Below, in pieces: positions 1-8,824 of a DNA stretch of 64,000 nt (position 1 is the stretch's first letter; each line of letters begins with the position of its first letter). Source of the stretch: Erythrobacter sp. GTDB taxonomy: Bacteria > Pseudomonadota > Alphaproteobacteria > Sphingomonadales > Sphingomonadaceae. Position numbers and translations under genes: made by a program. A model generated the notes under the pieces. That model was given only the letters and a program-made list of their open reading frames with translations, searched no databases and was not told the origin of the DNA. The stretch covers positions 248,001-312,000 of the forward strand of contig JAILWQ010000003.1 in NCBI GenBank assembly GCA_025698865.1, in the 5' to 3' direction.

Positions 1-139
1 TGTCGGGAAAGAGAGCGGAAATGTCTCGGTCCGCATCCGGCGGCGGTTCGCTGAGCGGGCGGACCGCCAGAGCGCCCACGCCGCCTGCCGCGAGCAATCC
101 GCCGATCAGCAGGTCGCGGCGGGCGATCCGTTCACCCAC
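1..139 (-). CDS. EpsI-type exosortase-associated protein, N-terminal part only
   Basis: The window edge cuts this gene after about 46 codons. A GTG start at 139 overlaps the end of the exosortase gene by 8 bp. The visible N-terminus reads GERIARRDLLIGGLLAAGG, a twin-Arg-like signal or anchor segment (RRDLLIGG plus a short hydrophobic stretch), then a Pro/Asp-rich stretch. EpsI proteins commonly follow exosortase genes, and are either fused to them or separate; they are thought to act in the periplasm alongside the exosortase and EPS machinery. The family call rests on position and signal type because the diagnostic domain lies outside the window. Confidence 0.6.
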   Translation of the reverse strand, partial: MGERIARRDLLIGGLLAAGGVGALAVRPLSEPPPDADRDISALFPD

Positions 140-1010
140 GGCGAAAGGCCGGAACGAAGTCGACCAGCCGCGCCGCCATCAGCAGCAGGCCGAGGGCGAA
201 GGTAAAGCTCAGAATGCCCGAGAGCGGATGGATGGCCGTCTCGAGCACGCCCACTCCCACCCACGAGGTGAGCCCCATCAACGCAACGACGCGCCCGAGA
301 TTGGCGAGCAGCGCGATCGGTATGGCCAGCAGCGACAGTGTGAGGATACGCGCCTTCGATCCCGCGCCGATCCAGTAGGCGAGAAGTACCCCGATCGCGA
401 TCAGGCTGAGCGTCGAATTCGCGCCCGCGCAGGCATTCTCGATCAGGAGCAGATACTGATCCACCGCAATCGCCCCCTGATCGAGCGCCACGTCCAGCCC
501 CAGCGCCGCCCCGCTCGCCACCGCCGCATGGGACAAGCCTTCGCGCAGAATAGCATTCGCGTGCATCGAGAGGACATAGGGCAGCGGCACGACCATCGCG
601 AGCAGCAGCACGGGCAGCGCCGCCTTGCGCAGCACCGCTCCGCCCAGCGCGGCGTAAAGCGCCGCGACGCCCGCGACCCAGGCCGAAAGAGCCATCAGCG
701 CGGCGAAGCCGAGCGCGCTCCCGACGATCATGGCAAGGATCGCGGCGACCATCGCCGGGAGCCAGAGGGCCCGCCGCCCGGCCCGCCGCAGTTCCGGATG
801 CGCGCGGCAGGCGTGCCACAGCGTCCACCCGGCGAGCGCGAGGATGATCGGGGCAAGCGACCCCGCCTCGCTCTGCCACGCCTGATCCGCCAGTCCGATC
901 ACCGCCGGTATGGCGAAGAGGACGAAGCCGAGCGCGATGGGCCAGTTCGCGGAGGGCCGGCGCGAAGCCGCGCTGCCATTGTCGTGCTTCGCCGGATCGT
1001 CGTTTTTCAT
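132..1010 (-). CDS. xrtV: Exosortase, sphingomonad XrtV-like
   Basis: A 292-residue polytopic membrane protein. The exosortase catalytic residues are all visible: Cys194 in ENACAGANS, Arg240 in NLGRVVALM and His261 in AIHPLSGILSF, each in or next to a hydrophobic segment. Exosortases are inner-membrane transpeptidase-like enzymes that process proteins with a C-terminal sorting signal, and they are typically encoded in EPS loci. The gene follows an acyltransferase gene by 37 bp on the same strand and overlaps the downstream epsI-like gene. No protein with an obvious C-terminal sorting tag is encoded in the window. The subtype assignment (V) is from gene context and memory of sphingomonad annotations and is less sure than the family. 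Confidence 0.82.
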   Translation of the reverse strand: MKNDDPAKHDNGSAASRRPSANWPIALGFVLFAIPAVIGLADQAWQSEAGSLAPIILALAGWTLWHACRAHPELRRAGRRALWLPAMVAAILAMIVGSALGFAALMALSAWVAGVAALYAALGGAVLRKAALPVLLLAMVVPLPYVLSMHANAILREGLSHAAVASGAALGLDVALDQGAIAVDQYLLLIENACAGANSTLSLIAIGVLLAYWIGAGSKARILTLSLLAIPIALLANLGRVVALMGLTSWVGVGVLETAIHPLSGILSFTFALGLLLMAARLVDFVPAFRRG

Positions 1011-1047
1011 AAGGCGCGTCGTCAGGATCTTCGCGAGAGAGGGGCGA

Positions 1048-2088
1048 TCAGCTGGAGACGGTTTGCCGTCGACGAAGCCATGGCGCCTCGAGCAGCCACG
1101 GTGCCAGGGGCCGCAACACGTGGCGCCCGAGCAGGATGCAGGTGATCGCTATGAACGGGACGAGCAGCAGGCCCATCAGGTTGGTACGCTCGACAGACAG
1201 GAGTTCCAGCAGCTTTCGCAGATGAAAGATCACGACGCCGTGAAGCAGATAGATCATCAGGGACGCCGTGCCGGCATATCCGAAAACCCTCGTCAGCGCC
1301 GATTTCGGATAATGCGAGAAGAAGAGAAAGACCGCGAGAATTCCGCCAATGCTCACCAGAGGTGCGAGAAGCACATATCCGGCGACGGGCAGCTTGAAAG
1401 CCAGCAGGCATCCCAGGAAGTACCACGCGCCCGCTACCGGCCAGAAACTGGAATATCGGCCGATGAAGTCCTTGATCTGCGAGTGATAGAGGATCGCGAA
1501 CAGGACGAAAGGCAAGGCCCGTGCGGCCTTGGCGTAGACGAGATCGGTCATCGGGCCGAATGCGAACCCGACCGCGATCGCGACCGCAAGCGACACGATC
1601 AGCAGGCCCACCGACATGAACCGTTTGAGAGCCCGCGCGCAGATATACAGCAGCCCTAGAGCGAAGATGAACCATAGCACGCCCGTCGGCGACACGAAGT
1701 CCTCCAGCGTAGGAAACCGCGAAAGAAGGTCTGCCGCGCCAAAATTGTACGGCAGACGGCGGACCATCCATCCGAACAGGACCCAGACGAGGAAGACGTA
1801 GAAAGTGTTTCCCGCCTTGTTCCGCAGGAATTTCCTCCAAGGCAACTCCATGGAGCGGAACGCGAAAAGGCCGGCGGCGAAGAAGAAGAGCGGCATCCGC
1901 AGGAGCCGGAAGAACTCGTTGAGGTGCCAGTAAGTGCCGACATGCAGCGCAACCACCAAGAGAATGCTGAGACCCTTGGCCGCATCGATCGCAGCCAGTC
2001 GCTGGACTCCTGCCCCCGCGGACGACGGGACATCCTCGAGCATGGCCGGTCCCAAACGCGCATTCGCGGGAATGTTTTCCGTGGTCAC
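1048..2088 (-). CDS. Acyltransferase family 3 membrane protein (EPS locus)
   Basis: A 346-residue protein with about ten hydrophobic segments. After a roughly 30-residue cytoplasmic N-terminus it has the acyltransferase-3 signature AIDAAKGLSILLVVALHVG, with the conserved His of the first membrane helix, and further helices such as MPLFFFAAGLFAF. Proteins of this family (OafA, ExoZ and WcaF-like) transfer acetyl or succinyl groups onto sugars of surface polysaccharides from the cytoplasmic side. The start is GTG at 2088, preceded by a G-rich stretch. It is likely co-transcribed with xrtV. The acyl group and the sugar cannot be read from the sequence. Confidence 0.85.
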   Translation of the reverse strand: MTTENIPANARLGPAMLEDVPSSAGAGVQRLAAIDAAKGLSILLVVALHVGTYWHLNEFFRLLRMPLFFFAAGLFAFRSMELPWRKFLRNKAGNTFYVFLVWVLFGWMVRRLPYNFGAADLLSRFPTLEDFVSPTGVLWFIFALGLLYICARALKRFMSVGLLIVSLAVAIAVGFAFGPMTDLVYAKAARALPFVLFAILYHSQIKDFIGRYSSFWPVAGAWYFLGCLLAFKLPVAGYVLLAPLVSIGGILAVFLFFSHYPKSALTRVFGYAGTASLMIYLLHGVVIFHLRKLLELLSVERTNLMGLLLVPFIAITCILLGRHVLRPLAPWLLEAPWLRRRQTVSS

Positions 2089-2198
2089 AGCTGCCCCCGA
2101 TCGTTTCCGGGCAAAACAAGACTACCCGAGGGAGAGATTCCTATGGCGGTTTCGTGGCAGTCGATGCAAGCCGAATGGTCTCTCGGCCACCTCTGTCG

Positions 2199-3278
2199 TC
2201 AGTATCCCGCGCGCTGGCCGCCGTCGACCTGGCCGATCACCGTTGCGAGATCGCGTCGCCTGAGGAACCGGTTCTCTATCCTGCGGAAGAAGGCGATGCT
2301 CGGCTGCTCGAAGGCGCGGAAGGTCAAAGCCGCGAGCGCGATGCTGGCCGCCATGCCGACGGGCACCAACAGCAGCACGTTCTCCGGCGCGAATTTCTCG
2401 ACCAGCGGAAGCACCAGCCCATGGGTCAAATAAAGCGAGTAGGAGATGTTGCCGAGGAACACCGCCGCCGGAAGCCTCGGCCACCGGCCCGCCGCCTCGA
2501 GCGAAAGCACGCCCGCAAGCAGTGCCGCGCTCGGCAATCCGGCGGCGACCACGCGCCGCAGTCCTTCGCCCGGCACGACGATACCGACTATCACCACCGC
2601 CAGAGCTGCGAAACCGATCGCGGCGAGGACAAGGCCGACCCGCGCCGGGATCGTCCCCGACCAGCGCGACAGGAAAAGTCCGGCAGCGAATTCGAGCACC
2701 AGCGGGCTCGTCGCGACCAGCGCGAACGGGCGGGTGGGCGCCATCACGAGGCCCACGGCGGTAAGCGCCACAAGCACTCCCATCGTCGCCCGGCGGGGCC
2801 AGGGGGTGAACAGCGCCGCTGCAAAGACGAGGTAGAAGAACATCTCGAAATTCAGCGTCCAGCCCGGCACGACCAGCGGGTAGAGTTCCCCTGCATTGTC
2901 GAAATAGGGAATGAACAGCAGGGATTTGATCAACTGCTCGCTCGTGAAACTGAAATTGCGCATCAGGCTAGGCACGAAGAACAGCACGCACATCGCGAAG
3001 GTCACCGCCCAGTAAAGCGGCGCGATCCGGGTCACCCGGCGATAGACGAAGCGCAGCGGGCGTTCGTCGACGCCGATGGCACCCATGATGAAGCCGGAGA
3101 TCACGAAGAACAAGTCCACCCCGGTGTGCCCGTTGGGCATCACGCCGAGATGGAAGAGCACCACCAGCAGGGCCGCACCCCCGCGCAGAGCCTGGATGGA
3201 CTCGTATCGCGGCAGCTTCTGGCTGGGGAGACGTGGCAGGTTCAAGGCGGAATTCCAGGAATGCCGGTGACGAACCAA
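2199..3278 (-). CDS. Acyltransferase family 3 membrane protein
   Basis: About 359 residues. The acyltransferase-3 N-terminal signature is YESIQALRGGAALLVVLFHLG, followed by TGVDLFFVISGFIMG, a pairing typical of OafA/ExoZ-type O-acetyltransferases. About ten membrane helices follow. The most upstream start is a TTG at 3278 without a clear ribosome binding site; an internal start shortly before the YESIQALRG signature is possible. The gene is divergent from another member of the family, with about 190 bp between them that must hold both promoters; I found no convincing -35/-10 pair there. Probable role: acylation of the exopolysaccharide made by this locus. Confidence 0.85.
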   Translation of the reverse strand: MVRHRHSWNSALNLPRLPSQKLPRYESIQALRGGAALLVVLFHLGVMPNGHTGVDLFFVISGFIMGAIGVDERPLRFVYRRVTRIAPLYWAVTFAMCVLFFVPSLMRNFSFTSEQLIKSLLFIPYFDNAGELYPLVVPGWTLNFEMFFYLVFAAALFTPWPRRATMGVLVALTAVGLVMAPTRPFALVATSPLVLEFAAGLFLSRWSGTIPARVGLVLAAIGFAALAVVIVGIVVPGEGLRRVVAAGLPSAALLAGVLSLEAAGRWPRLPAAVFLGNISYSLYLTHGLVLPLVEKFAPENVLLLVPVGMAASIALAALTFRAFEQPSIAFFRRIENRFLRRRDLATVIGQVDGGQRAGY

Positions 3279-3468
3279 GATCTACGGGGAAACACGTAAT
3301 GCCGCAAGCGCCCCCGCAATGCCGGGTCCAGCCTGTTCCATAACCGGGCGGATCAAGGGAAAACCGGCGACAGCGACCCGGTCGATGCGCTACGCCCGAC
3401 CCCGCGTCGAATCGGCCGATGGGCCGGACGGACGCTCGCGACCGACCAGGCCATCGCGGAGCTGCGCC

Positions 3469-4533
3469 TTGATCTACAACTTTCAGGCCTTGCGCGCCCT
3501 GGCCGCTCTGCTGGTCACCTTCGTCCATATCGACATCTTCGTCGCGGCCACCGGTCTCACCCATCGCCACCTCGACTTCGGCAATTTCGGCGTCGACCTG
3601 TTCTTCGTGCTCAGCGGCTTCGTAATCGTCCACAGCACGGCCAAGAGCGATCCGACGGCAGGCAGCTTCATGCTCAGCCGGATCGTGCGGGTGGTGCCAA
3701 TCTACTGGCTGCTGACGCTCGGCGTCTTCGCGGTGGCGATGATCGCGCCGCAGCTTCTGGGCGCGACCACGGCGGATCCGGTCGACCTTGCCAAGTCGCT
3801 GTTCTTCATACCCTATATGAAAGAAAACGGCCTGATCCAGCCGGTCCTGTTCGTCGGCTGGACGCTCAATTACGAAATGTTCTTCTACACCTGTTTCGCC
3901 CTGTTCCTGCTGGTCGCGCGGCGCAGGCTCGCGGCGACCGTCATTCTCACATCGCTCTTCATCGGCGGGATTTCGCTCGCGGTCCAGGTCGTGCAGCCGG
4001 ACTCGCTGATCCTGCGCTTCTTCGGCTATCCCATCGTCCTGGAATTCGTGATGGGCATGTGGATCGCGCTCGCCGCGCGGCGCTGGCCGGAACAGGCGAG
4101 CCCTCTGGCGGGGCCGGTCATGGGCCTCGCCGCGTTCTGCCTCCTGCTGCATATCGTGGTGGTCGCCGATGCGCCGCGCTGGCTGGCAGCGGGGGTGCCG
4201 AGCGCCGCGATCCTGTGGGCGGCGCTGATGTTCGAGCGGCGCGGGCGAGTGCTGTCCGGCCGGACCGTCCAGTTGCTCGGCGCGGCAAGCTATTCGCTCT
4301 ACCTGTCGCATCCGTTCGTGTTGCAGGGCCTCGGCAAGCTGATCGAGCCGGTCAACGGCCCGGTCGTCGGAATTTTCGCCGCGCTGATCGCGATCGCCCT
4401 TGCCCATCTAGTCGGGATCGCGATCCATCTGAAGGTCGAACTGCCGATGGTCGACTTCCTGCGAGGCCGGCCCCGCAAGGGACTGTCCGTGCGCACAGGC
4501 AGGCCGCTACCCTCGCCGATGAAGGAATCATAA
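3469..4533 (+). CDS. Acyltransferase family 3 membrane protein
   Basis: I place the start at a TTG at 3469: a GCGGAG sequence sits about 8 nt upstream and the protein then opens directly with the family signature IYNFQALRALAALLVTFVHID (354 residues). The alternative ATG at 3319 would add 50 residues of basic, low-complexity sequence with no family similarity. The second signature is FGVDLFFVLSGFVIVHS. The C-terminus is cytoplasmic and basic. The stop codon is 2 bp before the GH16 start, so the two genes form an operon. The role is inferred as O-acylation of the exopolysaccharide. Confidence 0.83.
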   Translation: MIYNFQALRALAALLVTFVHIDIFVAATGLTHRHLDFGNFGVDLFFVLSGFVIVHSTAKSDPTAGSFMLSRIVRVVPIYWLLTLGVFAVAMIAPQLLGATTADPVDLAKSLFFIPYMKENGLIQPVLFVGWTLNYEMFFYTCFALFLLVARRRLAATVILTSLFIGGISLAVQVVQPDSLILRFFGYPIVLEFVMGMWIALAARRWPEQASPLAGPVMGLAAFCLLLHIVVVADAPRWLAAGVPSAAILWAALMFERRGRVLSGRTVQLLGAASYSLYLSHPFVLQGLGKLIEPVNGPVVGIFAALIAIALAHLVGIAIHLKVELPMVDFLRGRPRKGLSVRTGRPLPSPMKES

Positions 4534-4535
4534 CG

Positions 4536-5501
4536 ATGAACAGGCAGACACGCGGATCGCTCGGCTCCGGCTGGCGCGGGATCGCCGCCATCGGACTGGC
4601 GGTGGGGATCGTCGGCGCCGCCGTAGCTACTGGCGTTGCCGGCTCCGACCCGGCCGCGAACACCGTTCGCCCGGCGGACAAGCCGGTTTCCGGGCCGCCC
4701 GCCGGCTATGCCGCCAAACTTACCTTCGACGAGCCGTTCGACGGTTCCAGGCTCGATTCCAACCGATGGCAGACGAGCTACGCGGCACCAGGGGATCGCT
4801 CGCCCGGCCTTGGCAAGCGCAGCCTGTGGAACAATGGCGAGCGGCAGGCCTATTTCGACCCTGCCTATCTCGGCCTGGGGATCGACCCGTTCCGGATCGC
4901 GGACGGATTCCTGACGATCGAGGCCCGCCCCCTGCCTCGCCGTGCGCGCGAGCTGATCGCGGCCGAACTGCGCAACCTGCCGCGCGACCAGCGCGAGAGC
5001 GCCCTTACCGATCTCGCCTATAGTTCGGGCCTTATCTCGACCCGCGGCCATTTCGCGCAGAAGCTCGGCTATTTCGAGATGCGCGCGCGCTGGAGCGATG
5101 GGAAAGGCCTGTGGCCAGCCTTCTGGCTGTTGCCCGAGGGCGGTGGCTGGCCGCCTGAAATCGACGTGGTCGAGGCGCATGGCGACAAGCCGAGCAAGAC
5201 CTTCCACAGTCTGCATCTGAGCGGCAATCGCCACACCACCACGCCGGTAACGGTGGCGATGCGAAAAGACGACTTCCACACCTATGGCGCGCTCTGGCTG
5301 CCCGACCGGATCGACTATTACGTCGATGCCGCAAAGGTCGCCACGATCGCGCTGCCCGAACCGCTCGAGGAACCGATGTACATGATCGCCAATCTGGCGA
5401 TCGGCGGCAACTGGCCGGGCGATCCGGATGGTAACACGCAATTTCCCGCCAAGCTGGAGATCGACCACATCCGCGCCTGGTCGATCGAGCCCCGGCAATA
5501 A
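4536..5501 (+). CDS. Secreted glycoside hydrolase family 16 (beta-glucanase/EPS glycanase)
   Basis: A 321-residue protein with an N-terminal signal or anchor helix (about residues 12-36), a short linker, then a GH16 beta-jelly-roll domain (about 58-318). The GH16 catalytic signature ExDxxE is intact at Glu208, Asp210 and Glu213 (PPEIDVVEAHG). GH16 enzymes cut beta-1,3/1,4 linkages. Family members in EPS loci, such as ExoK/ExsH in rhizobia, trim nascent exopolysaccharide; that comparison is the basis for the role. The ATG at 4536 lies 2 bp after the acyltransferase stop. Confidence 0.88.
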   Translation: MNRQTRGSLGSGWRGIAAIGLAVGIVGAAVATGVAGSDPAANTVRPADKPVSGPPAGYAAKLTFDEPFDGSRLDSNRWQTSYAAPGDRSPGLGKRSLWNNGERQAYFDPAYLGLGIDPFRIADGFLTIEARPLPRRARELIAAELRNLPRDQRESALTDLAYSSGLISTRGHFAQKLGYFEMRARWSDGKGLWPAFWLLPEGGGWPPEIDVVEAHGDKPSKTFHSLHLSGNRHTTTPVTVAMRKDDFHTYGALWLPDRIDYYVDAAKVATIALPEPLEEPMYMIANLAIGGNWPGDPDGNTQFPAKLEIDHIRAWSIEPRQ

Positions 5502-5543
5502 CCGAAACCCGCTTCCCACCATTCCCAAACACGAGGCACACCC

Positions 5544-6554
5544 ATGCAATCGGACAAGCGCGTTCCCGTCCTAGTGACCGGCGGCGCCGGATATATCGGC
5601 AGCCACGCCGTGCTCGCGCTGAAAGACGCGGGCTGGCCCGTCGCCGTCATCGACGATCTCACAACCGGCTTCGCCTTCGCGGTGCCCGACGGCGTTCCGC
5701 TGTACGAGGGCGACATCGCCGATGCCGATCTGCTGGCGCGGATATTCGCGGAATGCGGGACGAAGGCGATCATGCATTTCGCCGGGTCGATCGTGGTGCC
5801 GGAATCGGTCGAGAACCCGCTCAAATATTACGAGAACAACACGGTGAAGAGCCGCGCGCTGATCGATGCTGCGGTGAAAGCGGGCATCCCGCATTTCATC
5901 TTCTCCAGCACGGCGGCGACCTATGGAATCCCCGAGGAAACGCCCGTCATCGAAGACGCGCCCAAGTCACCGATCAACCCCTATGGCTGGTCGAAGCTGA
6001 TGACCGAGCAGATGCTGGCCGACACCGCCGCTGCCCATGCGATGAACTATTGCGCCCTGCGCTATTTCAACGTCGCCGGCGCCGATCCGCAGCAGCGCTC
6101 GGGCCAGTCCACCGCCGGCGCCACCCATCTCATCAAGGTCGCGGTCGAGGCGGCGACCGGCAAGCGCGAAAGCGTGGCGGTCTACGGGACGGATTACGAT
6201 ACGCCGGACGGGACCGGCGTGCGCGACTACATCCACGTCTCCGACCTCGCCAGCGCCCATGTTCTGGCGCTCGAACAGCTTCTTGCCGAGCCTGGACATT
6301 CGCTGACGATGAATTGCGGCTACGGCCACGGCTATTCGGTGCTCGAGGTGCTCGATGCGGTCGATCGGGTCACCAATCGCCCGATCCAGCGGCGCTTCGA
6401 GCCGCGCCGGGCGGGCGATCCGGCGGCGCTGGTTTCGGACCCTTCGCGCATTCGAGGCACCCTTCCGTGGAAGCCGCAATATCCCGATCTCGACCTCATC
6501 ATCCGCCACGCGATGCAGTGGGAGGATAGGCTGAGCGAGATCAGGCAGGGCTGA
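5544..6554 (+). CDS. galE: UDP-glucose 4-epimerase
   Basis: A 336-residue extended short-chain dehydrogenase/reductase. The NAD-binding motif GGAGYIGSH is at the N-terminus, the catalytic Ser-Tyr-Lys triad falls around SSTAATYG and NPYGWSK, and the C-terminal substrate domain contains RRAGDPAAL. It interconverts UDP-glucose and UDP-galactose, supplying a galactose donor for the EPS. It follows the GH16 gene by 42 bp and has a GAGG ribosome binding site. A perfect inverted repeat spans its stop codon. Confidence 0.95.
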   Translation: MQSDKRVPVLVTGGAGYIGSHAVLALKDAGWPVAVIDDLTTGFAFAVPDGVPLYEGDIADADLLARIFAECGTKAIMHFAGSIVVPESVENPLKYYENNTVKSRALIDAAVKAGIPHFIFSSTAATYGIPEETPVIEDAPKSPINPYGWSKLMTEQMLADTAAAHAMNYCALRYFNVAGADPQQRSGQSTAGATHLIKVAVEAATGKRESVAVYGTDYDTPDGTGVRDYIHVSDLASAHVLALEQLLAEPGHSLTMNCGYGHGYSVLEVLDAVDRVTNRPIQRRFEPRRAGDPAALVSDPSRIRGTLPWKPQYPDLDLIIRHAMQWEDRLSEIRQG

Positions 6555-6571
6555 CGCTCCGGCGTCAGCCC
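6548..6571. terminator. Hairpin at the galE/autokinase convergent junction
   Basis: A perfect 9-bp inverted repeat, GGGCTGACG-CTCCGG-CGTCAGCCC, overlaps the galE stop codon between two convergent genes. There is no clear U-run on either side, so it may terminate weakly or act as an mRNA-end stabiliser for both transcripts. Confidence 0.5.
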
Positions 6572-6579
6572 GTCAGCTA

Positions 6580-8724
6580 TCAGTCGGTGTAATATCCGCG
6601 GAATTTCTTGGCATAGCCGTAGACGTCGCCGTCCCCGGTGCTCGCATATTTGCGAATATCGACCTGCGTCACTGCAAGGCCGGTGATCTTGCCGCCGGCT
6701 TCGATCAGCATGCTGGCCGCCGCATCGACCGCGCGGACCGAAGTCTTCTTCCACTGCGACAGCAGCAGGATGCGGTCGGCACAGTTCGTCCACACCCGGC
6801 TTTCGGCGACGCCTAGGACCGGGGCGGTGTCGATGATCGCGACGTCGTAATTCTCGCGCAGCATCTCCAGCAGCCGCTCGACCCGCTCCTCGGTGATCGA
6901 GGTCAGCGGACGGTCGGGATTGCCGCTGCTGCCGAGAATGTCGAGCCCGGACGCCTCGTCCCGGATGATGCAATCGGCGAGCGAGGCGGTCCCCGCCAGC
7001 AGGTCGTGGATGTCATGCTTGTGATCGAAGCCGAAAATCTCGCTCGATCCGCGCCGCCGCAGGTCGGCGTCGACCAGCACGGTGCGGATGCCCTCGGCCG
7101 CGGTCGAGCGGGAGAGACAGGCGGCGGTGGTCGTTTTGCCTTCGCGCGGCAGGGCCGAGGTGATCGCGATCACCCGCGCGCGCTTGCCCGGCGAGAGTGA
7201 GAGGAAGGTCCGGATCGACCGGAACGCCTCGGTAAACAGCGAATGGGGATGCTGGAGGACATAGTCCTGCGGCGCCTCAAGCGGCCCGGACTTGCGTGCC
7301 GCCGATTCGAGCGTCGGCACCGCGCCGGCATAGCGCAGGCCGAGCTGCTTTTCGACATCGCGGCGGGTCTGGATGCCCCGGCGCAGATATTCCGCCGTCC
7401 CCACTGCGCCGAAGCCGCCGGCGAAAGCGAGGAAGCCGCCGATCAGCACGGTCAGCGGGATATTCGGCGAGGACGGCGCGCGCGGCACCGTCGCCCGCGC
7501 CGAAATCCGCGCATCGGGCAACGCGCTGTCGCGCAGCGCCTCGGTTTCCTGCGAGCGGTTGAGGAATGAACGGTAGATCGCCTGCGCGGCGTCGGCCTTC
7601 TGCTGCAATTCGTTGAGCTGGGTCTGCGCCCTGCCGGTCACGGTCAAAGCGCCCAGCGAACCCGCCCGGCTCGACTCGAGCGAGGCCACGCGCGACTGCG
7701 CGGTCTGCACCTCGGCATCGAGGCTGGAGAGGACGCGGTTGATTTCTTCCTGGATGCGCTGGCGGATCTCGCGCAATTCCTGTTCGGCCTGGCGCCGCTC
7801 GGGATAGAGCTCGCCATAGCGTTCCCGCAGGACCGCAAGCTGCGCGCTGACGGTGGCCTCCTGCGATCGAAGGCCGGAGATCGTGCCCGAACCGAGCGCG
7901 GCGCCGACATCGGCCCCGCCGCCCCCGCGCGACAATTGCTGGCGCGCGGCGTTGTAGCGGCCGCGCTTCTCGGCCAGATCGGCCCGCGCTACGGCGAGCT
8001 GCTGGTTGAGCGCCGAGACTTCCTGCTCGGCATTGGTCCCGCCGGTGCCGCTGATCAGCCCGCGCTCCGCCCGGTAATTGTCGAGCGCGGCCTGCGCCGT
8101 CAGAGCGTTCGATTCGAGCTCGGACAGCCGCGCATTGATGAACGAGGCCGAGGTCTCCGTGTCGCCCACCTTCACCCGCACCTGGGACTGGAGATAGGCT
8201 TCGGCGACGAGGTTGGCGGCCGATGCGGCAAAGGCGGGATCGACGTCCTGCGCGATCACGTCGACGACCCGGGACTGGCCCGAACGCGCGACCATCGTCG
8301 CCCCGTTCATGCGTGCGGCGAGCGCGCTGATCTCTTCCTCGGTGAAGCGGTCGCCGTCGGGCGAAGCGAAATTGCGCGCGTAATTGCGCGCCGCAATATC
8401 GGACACGAAGGGCGACTGGATCAGGCGGATTTCGGTATCGACCTGGTCGGCATTGACCACCGGGCGGGCATCGCCCGGCTCGGTCGTCTGCACCGGATCG
8501 CTGGTCGGCTGGATCAGAATGCTCGCCTGCGCGCGATAGATGCGCGGCGCGGTCGCCAGATAGGCGGCGGTCAGCGCCAGCACCGCCCCCACGACGGCGA
8601 CGAACAGCAGCAGGTTGCGCCGAAATGCCTGCCACACCAGACCCGGATCGGGCAGCAGCGGGATCGCCGTCCTCTGCTCGCCGACCGCCGGCTCTTCGTT
8701 CTGGGCAGTTTCGTTATCGACCAA
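6580..8724 (-). CDS. Wzc/GumC-like EPS chain-length regulator with BY-kinase domain
   Basis: A 714-residue fusion of a Wzz-type co-polymerase and a bacterial tyrosine autokinase. Two membrane helices (about 39-62 and 426-444) flank a long periplasmic part with coiled coil (about 190-385). The cytoplasmic domain has Walker A SALPREGKTTT (about 523-533), Walker A' VLVDADLRRRG and Walker B VAIIDTAPVLG. The C-terminal tail carries a tyrosine cluster (Tyr693, 702, 704, 711 and 712), the usual autophosphorylation sites. I chose a TTG start at 8724 because a GGAGAGG sequence precedes it; a longer version would add 26 basic residues. It is the last gene of a minus-strand run that starts at the spike-base gene. 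Role: control of polymerisation and export in a Wzx/Wzy pathway. Confidence 0.92.
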   Translation of the reverse strand: MVDNETAQNEEPAVGEQRTAIPLLPDPGLVWQAFRRNLLLFVAVVGAVLALTAAYLATAPRIYRAQASILIQPTSDPVQTTEPGDARPVVNADQVDTEIRLIQSPFVSDIAARNYARNFASPDGDRFTEEEISALAARMNGATMVARSGQSRVVDVIAQDVDPAFAASAANLVAEAYLQSQVRVKVGDTETSASFINARLSELESNALTAQAALDNYRAERGLISGTGGTNAEQEVSALNQQLAVARADLAEKRGRYNAARQQLSRGGGGADVGAALGSGTISGLRSQEATVSAQLAVLRERYGELYPERRQAEQELREIRQRIQEEINRVLSSLDAEVQTAQSRVASLESSRAGSLGALTVTGRAQTQLNELQQKADAAQAIYRSFLNRSQETEALRDSALPDARISARATVPRAPSSPNIPLTVLIGGFLAFAGGFGAVGTAEYLRRGIQTRRDVEKQLGLRYAGAVPTLESAARKSGPLEAPQDYVLQHPHSLFTEAFRSIRTFLSLSPGKRARVIAITSALPREGKTTTAACLSRSTAAEGIRTVLVDADLRRRGSSEIFGFDHKHDIHDLLAGTASLADCIIRDEASGLDILGSSGNPDRPLTSITEERVERLLEMLRENYDVAIIDTAPVLGVAESRVWTNCADRILLLSQWKKTSVRAVDAAASMLIEAGGKITGLAVTQVDIRKYASTGDGDVYGYAKKFRGYYTD

Positions 8725-8824
8725 AGGGCCTCTCCAAATCCGACATTCCCGCCGCCGACTGGCGACATGCGCCGCCCTGCGAGCGGGATTCGCTGAAAGC
8801 ACATTCGCCCTTATCAGTCATTGG

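Noticed and set aside
21-1659. Long plus-strand open frames opposite the exosortase and acyltransferase genes
   Set aside because: Arg/Gln/His-rich low-complexity translations typical of antisense frames in high-GC DNA; the minus strand encodes clear membrane proteins.
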